Shown piece by piece: positions 32,884 through 36,048 of a DNA stretch of 36,048 nucleotides. A program made the position numbers and the translations under genes. Within the stretch, counting starts at the first letter, position 1; the number at the start of each line of letters is the position of its first letter. Origin of the DNA: Desulforhopalus vacuolatus (GTDB taxonomy: Bacteria > Desulfobacterota > Desulfobulbia > Desulfobulbales > Desulfocapsaceae); assembly GCF_016918505.1 (NCBI RefSeq), contig NZ_JAFFPZ010000028.1, positions 1 through 36,048 of the forward strand, given 5' to 3'. The notes under the pieces were generated by a model. That model ran no database searches. It saw nothing but the letters and a program-made list of their open reading frames with translations, and was not told the origin of the DNA.

Positions 32884-33167
32884 CTTCTTAACGTAGCTTC
32901 TTGACGTAGTCAGAATGAACATCAAAAGAGTGAATGCGATGCAAGCAATGCTGGAGGAAGACTCGATGAAACATCACGTTTCGCAGATATTTACCTTCGA
33001 TAAACGGGGAAAGGCCCATAGCGGTAGATACAGCGGTGGAGTGTGGCCGCACTGTGGAAAAATGATTGTTAACCTCTAACCAGCAAAAATGTGTTTTTAG
33101 AGTTTTTCTGCCGTTCGCAACGGCGACACACAAAACCAACTATAAAATTACAAGAAAGGATGTAACC
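32884..33167 (+). other. Long leader between operator and AhpD/CMD-like gene; possible 54-codon ORF
   Basis: It starts with a tandem pair CTTCTTAACGTAG / CTTCTTGACGTAG. An open frame from ATG at 32915 to TAA at 33077 would encode 54 residues (ending PHCGKMIVNL), but it has no ribosome site and resembles nothing I know. It may be a leader, a small gene, or the scar of a lost gene. Confidence 0.35.
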
Positions 33168-33737
33168 ATGAATGAGAAAACAATCAGTCGATTTCCTGTG
33201 CCTGAGTATTCAGAACTGCCGGAAGATGTACAACAGATCTGTGATGGTGCCCAGGAACATTTCGGCTTCGTACCAAATGTTGTAAAGGCCCTTGCCCACC
33301 GCCCTGCAGAACTTCGTGCGTTTTTTGCCTATAATGCGGCCCTCACCGAAAAAGAGAGTGGGCTGACTGCTGTTGACAGAGAGATGATCATCACAGCCCA
33401 TTCAGGTCACAACGGTTGTGCCTATTGCGTAGCCTCCCATGGTGCGGCACTGAGAATGGCCTCCGGAAACGCAACTCTTTCTGATCAGATTGCGGTGAAC
33501 TATAGAGAAGCCGACATTACTCTGCGTCAGAAGGCAATGATTGATTTTGCCATGAAGGTGACTGACGATTCCAAATCCATCAATGAAGCGGATTTCGAAA
33601 CCCTGCGCGGTCACGGCCTCTCGGATGAGGATATCTGGGATGTTGCCGGTCTTACCGCATTTTACAATATGTCCAACAGAATGATGAGCTTTCTTGCAGT
33701 TCGTCCAGATGACGAATTTTCCAAGATGGGCCGTTAA
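33168..33737 (+). CDS. Peroxidase-related carboxymuconolactone decarboxylase (AhpD-like) protein
   Basis: A 189-residue all-helical protein of the CMD/AhpD fold, subgroup of uncharacterised peroxidase-related enzymes. The redox motif is GCAYCVASHG (about residues 84-93): the CxxC cysteines and the following His form the peroxide-reducing, proton-relay site of AhpD. Also typical are FGFVPNVVKALAHRPAELRA before it and DEDIWDVAGLTAFYNMSNRM near the end. ATG at 33168 has an AAAGGA site. It is downstream of the TetR gene with the shared operator, so it is probably induced by the compound that TetR senses. Confidence 0.87.
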   Translation: MNEKTISRFPVPEYSELPEDVQQICDGAQEHFGFVPNVVKALAHRPAELRAFFAYNAALTEKESGLTAVDREMIITAHSGHNGCAYCVASHGAALRMASGNATLSDQIAVNYREADITLRQKAMIDFAMKVTDDSKSINEADFETLRGHGLSDEDIWDVAGLTAFYNMSNRMMSFLAVRPDDEFSKMGR

Positions 33738-33762
33738 TAAAAATACTGAGCAGTGTTTTTAC

Positions 33763-33806
33763 AGAGCGCTTTCCCTCGGTCAAAAACAGAGGCGATGGAA
33801 AGCGCT
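33763..33806 (+). terminator. Hairpin after the AhpD/CMD-like gene
   Basis: AGCGCTTTCCCTC pairs with GAGG (after it CGAT) GGAAAGCGCT around an A-rich loop, 26 bp after the stop. No U-tract follows, so it may be a Rho-assisted end or an mRNA-stabilising stem. Confidence 0.45.
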
Positions 33807-34117
33807 TGTAGAGCAACGGGGTCAAGTTTTGACACCTGGTGCACCCTTATTTGACCGAACCTTTTCAAGGCCTGGTACACAACGCCAGCATACATACGGA
33901 CGGGCAAAACTGCGCCACTTCGTTCTGCAGTGTTTCCCGCCGGTGATGCTGGCGTTTATACGAACAAAATAGAAAAGAAGAATGTGGTACGTTACCAACT
34001 ATAACACCAAGTGATATAGTTATTTATGAAGAAATTAATGACTATAATCCCTCGCTGGTGAAGCGATACTCTTTTTAATTTCTAATTATCGATATATTAG
34101 TAAGTTAGCAGTATATG
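33807..34117. other. Gene-free stretch with motif copy 2 and an inverted repeat
   Basis: Holds GGGGTCAAGTTTTG (33818-33831), the second copy of the dispersed motif, and a perfect 11-bp inverted repeat AACGCCAGCAT (33881-33891) / ATGCTGGCGTT (33946-33956) with 54 bp between. AACTAT/ATAGTT make another small stem near 34000. No gene seen. Confidence 0.5.
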
Positions 34118-34241
34118 AGTCTTTTTCTGTGCTCACGAAGGAAATATGGTGCTTTTGCACGGATTCATCAAAAAAAGCCAAAAAACGCCAGATCATGAAA
34201 TGGCGGTTGCCGTAAAAAGAATAAAAGGATTAAAGCCATGA
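34118..34241 (+). pseudogene. 3' remnant of a HigB/Gp49-like toxin gene
   Basis: The frame reads VFFCAHEGNMVLLHGFIKKS then QKTPDHEMAVAVKRIKGLKP and stops. This is the C-terminal third of RelE-superfamily Gp49/HigB toxins, whose conserved end is LLHGFxKKxxKTPxxEIxxA. The codon before it is TGA and nothing upstream continues the protein, so about the first 60 residues are gone. The stop overlaps the start of the antitoxin gene, as in intact pairs. Confidence 0.75.
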
Positions 34242-34527
34242 ATAAAGAAATAGAAAAAGGCCATGTTGGAGGTTCTTTCAGCGATTTTTTGAAAGAACAA
34301 GGCACCTACGAAGAAACAACGCAACAAGCCGTTAAGCGTGTCATTGCTCACCAGCTGCAGCTATGAAGGAAAGCGGGATAAATAAAATTGAAATGGCCAA
34401 ACGGCTCAAAACAAGCTGTTCCCAGCTTGACCGCTTGCTTGACCCTGAAAACGATAAAGTAACCCTTGCCGCTCTTTCACGAGCCGCAAAAGCGATAGGG
34501 CGTTCACTTCGCCTTGAGCTCCAATAG
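34238..34527 (+). pseudogene. HigA-like XRE antitoxin gene broken by a one-base frameshift
   Basis: The first part (34238-34366) encodes NKEIEKGHVGGSFSDFLKEQ through VKRVIAHQLQL and stops. The second (34363-34527) continues MKESGINKIEMAKRLKTSCS, QLDRLLDPENDK and ends LRLELQ. Together they make a complete HigA-family antitoxin with its helix-turn-helix, if one G is restored in CAGCTGCAG(G)CTATGAAG. The two pieces overlap as CTATGA, so the second could still be made by re-initiation at ATG 34363, giving the HTH part alone. Most likely the pair is decaying together with the truncated toxin in front. Confidence 0.78.
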
Positions 34528-34610
34528 GAAAAGGACTACCGCCATAACTTTTCAAACCGCGCCGGATTGGTGGCCGTGTACATAACGGTGTACTGAATGC
34601 AAAAGACAAC

Positions 34611-34643
34611 GGGGTCAAGTCTTGAAATATCCAAGACCTGCCC
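34611..34643 (+). repeat. GGGGTCA(A/G)GT(C/T)TTG motif, copy 3, with hairpin partner
   Basis: GGGGTCAAGTCTTG followed after seven bases by CAAGACCTGCCC; the two pair imperfectly (two mismatches), giving a REP-like stem-loop. Only this copy has the second arm. Confidence 0.55.
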
Positions 34644-34683
34644 TCCCCCTTTGAGCTTATCCAAAAAATCACTATTTTGAGGT

Positions 34684-35364
34684 ATGATGAATCCTTGGAA
34701 ATTATTAGATAAAACGGAAATACCCAATGACGGCGGACAGCTGGAATTGCTGCAAAGAGGGGATGAATTCTCCATCCGCCTTTCCGGTAATCGAGGTGAG
34801 CTCATGAATAGCCGATTGCATAATTCGGAAGAAGCCCTTGCCGAACTCGGATGTGCGCATCTCAAATCGACAGTTGGCGCACAGGTCCTGGTAGGTGGAT
34901 TGGGAATGGGATTCACGCTTGCCGCTGCTCTAAAAGTAGTTCCTCAATCGGCAAAGATAACGGTGGCAGAACTGATACCTGCAGTTGTGGAATGGAACCG
35001 AGGCGCTCTGGGCGAAGGAGCTGGAAGACCATTGCTGGATGGACGTGTACGTATTCATACTGGTGATGTCATTGATTTGTTCAGCAAAAACAAATCAATC
35101 TTCGACGCCGTTTTGCTTGACGTAGATAACGGTCCTGAAGGGCTTACTCATTCAGCAAATCATCATCTCTATTCCTTGAACGGCTTAAAAACAATTTATA
35201 ATTCCTTGCGCACTGAAGGTATGCTCGCCATTTGGTCGGCTGCGCCAGATGATACTTTTCTTCGTTCTTTGAAAAAGGTGGGTTTTAAAGTCACTACTCA
35301 AACTGTTAGAGCAAGAGTTGGTAAAGGAAGCCGTCATACGATCTTCCTGGCAAAAAAAACTTAA
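34684..35364 (+). CDS. Spermidine-synthase-like SAM-dependent methyltransferase family protein
   Basis: A 226-residue Rossmann protein. Residues 62-80 (GAQVLVGGLGMGFTLAAAL) form the glycine-rich nucleotide loop of the spermidine synthase/methyltransferase fold; ITVAELIPAVVEWNR carries the acidic residue after strand 2, and DAVLLDVDNGPEGLTH the strand-4 DxD-like motif. The lack of the classic polyamine-site residues, and the size below that of spermidine synthases (about 280), make a true polyamine enzyme unlikely. Substrate unknown. ATG at 34684 (or the next codon) has a TGAGG site. The gene stands alone. Confidence 0.75.
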   Translation: MMNPWKLLDKTEIPNDGGQLELLQRGDEFSIRLSGNRGELMNSRLHNSEEALAELGCAHLKSTVGAQVLVGGLGMGFTLAAALKVVPQSAKITVAELIPAVVEWNRGALGEGAGRPLLDGRVRIHTGDVIDLFSKNKSIFDAVLLDVDNGPEGLTHSANHHLYSLNGLKTIYNSLRTEGMLAIWSAAPDDTFLRSLKKVGFKVTTQTVRARVGKGSRHTIFLAKKT

Positions 35365-35540
35365 TTAAATTAGAAAAGAGATGCAAACTCTTTGAGAAGA
35401 TAAATTAGATCATATTTTGAATTTAGAGTTCGTTAAAAGCGAGTTTCAAATAGATCGTTTTTCGTCTTGATTCTCTAGCTTTTAATCGAAAAACAAATAG
35501 AAAATAAATAATCAGGGCTGAAGAATGTAGCTTCATACAA

Positions 35541-35705
35541 TTACTTTTTCTTTGTTTTACCCTTCTTCGCCTTTTTAGCCTTCTTCATCATCTTCTTTTC
35601 AGCCTTATCGCTCTTTTCAGACACAGCCTTGCATTCTTCTTTTATGGGACAGCTGGAGCAATGTTTGTTGTTCTTTTTCCACTTACCGCAACATTTTTTT
35701 GACAT
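35541..35705 (-). CDS. 54-residue Cys- and Lys-rich microprotein
   Basis: An intact small frame with an AAGGAAA site nine bases before its ATG. It reads MSKKCCGKWKKNNKHCSSCP, then IKEEC, followed by a lysine/alanine tail (KKMMKKAKKAKKGKTKKK). Five cysteines in CC-x9-CxxC-x5-C spacing suggest a small zinc or iron-sulfur knuckle, and the basic tail suggests nucleic-acid or ribosome contact. The function is not known to me. Codons and ribosome site make it more than chance, but there is no neighbour to help. Confidence 0.6.
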   Translation of the reverse strand: MSKKCCGKWKKNNKHCSSCPIKEECKAVSEKSDKAEKKMMKKAKKAKKGKTKKK

Positions 35706-36048
35706 ATAATTATTTTCCTTGAGAGTACAGGGTTAATTTTGCCTTAAACAATCGAGACAGTTAACAACGGTTGAACGAGATATCCATTTGTATTACCATC
35801 GATATTGACCCTTACAGAACTTCGAGATCATTGCCACTACCGTCTCTACGAACTGTTGGGGACCTTGAATAATCGCCCATCTTCTTCGTTACAGTAAAAT
35901 ATTTTTAAAGGTACCCTTTATCTTATATTTCGCACTTTGTGAAAATATTATTCCTAATACCCACAGATGCTCTCGGCATGGTTAGGTCAGGACTCTCTTT
36001 TTTTTCAGCAATTCTGAAATGCTGATCTACTTGCAGAAACTAACCGTA
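35706..36048. other. Window end, nothing recognised
   Basis: No gene, RNA or clear repeat is visible on either strand; it should contain the promoter of the 54-residue gene. The stretch 35365-35540 before that gene has only a weak GTTTTTCG/CGAAAAAC stem near 35456-35490. Confidence 0.4.

Noticed and set aside
32888-33139. 83-codon - strand frame suggestive of a transposase fragment
   Set aside because: No catalytic motif or insertion-sequence ends can be seen and it lies across the leader of the AhpD-like gene.
33881-33956. AACGCCAGCAT / ATGCTGGCGTT inverted repeat considered as attC or attachment site
   Set aside because: Perfect 11-bp arms, but the bases outside them do not fit the attC core sites; kept only as an inverted repeat.

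Overview
The window looks like chromosomal DNA of an anaerobic, diderm proteobacterium-like organism. A Desulfobacterota member (Desulfobulbales type) is my best guess; this rests on gene content only, not on a marker gene. It falls into three blocks with different base composition: an AT-rich left end (about 1-3,730), a GC-richer centre (about 4,970-29,650), and a mixed right end full of gene remnants and small dispersed repeats (about 29,650-36,048).

Left block, + strand: a PAPS-type sulfotransferase, a polytopic flippase-like protein (lysylphosphatidylglycerol synthase TM family) and a GT-C type membrane glycosyltransferase. They look like the tail of a surface-polysaccharide or glycolipid cluster. 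A stretch of repeats and one small 62-residue gene follows.

Central block, - strand: from a cobalamin riboswitch with an attenuator terminator (about 29,645 down to 29,365), 19 genes in a row point leftwards to 4,968, mostly overlapping or a few bases apart. In order of transcription they are: BtuB-like TonB-dependent receptor, CcsA-like protein, ResB-like protein, substrate-binding protein, permease, ABC ATPase with an extra C-terminal domain, CobN, ChlD-like AAA/VWA subunit, ChlI-like AAA subunit, CbiZ-like amidohydrolase, radical SAM protein, DUF3450 protein, TtpC-like ExbB, ExbB, ExbD, TonB, TPR protein, a second substrate-binding protein and a second permease. Read together, this is a self-contained corrinoid (or other metallo-tetrapyrrole) acquisition and remodelling system. 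It has its own Vibrio TonB2-type energiser, two binding-protein/permease pairs that must share one ATPase, a complete three-subunit class I chelatase, and a lower-loop-removing CbiZ. Pairing this with a CcsA/ResB heme-handling couple and a radical SAM enzyme under one B12 switch is the most unusual thing here. The train is interrupted once, between chlD and chlI, by a 280-bp repeat whose direct copy lies just after the last gene, so a 10.9-kb half of the system is bracketed by direct repeats.

Right block: a collapsed TonB-dependent receptor remnant just upstream of the riboswitch, an EndA-type secreted nuclease, a GAF plus Cys-cluster protein, and a TetR regulator with matching palindromic operators in its own promoter and in front of a peroxidase-like (AhpD/CMD) gene. 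After these come a broken HigB/HigA toxin-antitoxin pair, a spermidine-synthase-like methyltransferase and a 54-residue Cys/Lys-rich microprotein. A short GGGGTCA(A/G)GT(C/T)TTG motif occurs three times between these genes.

All calls come from reading the sequence and translated proteins by eye; no database search was run.
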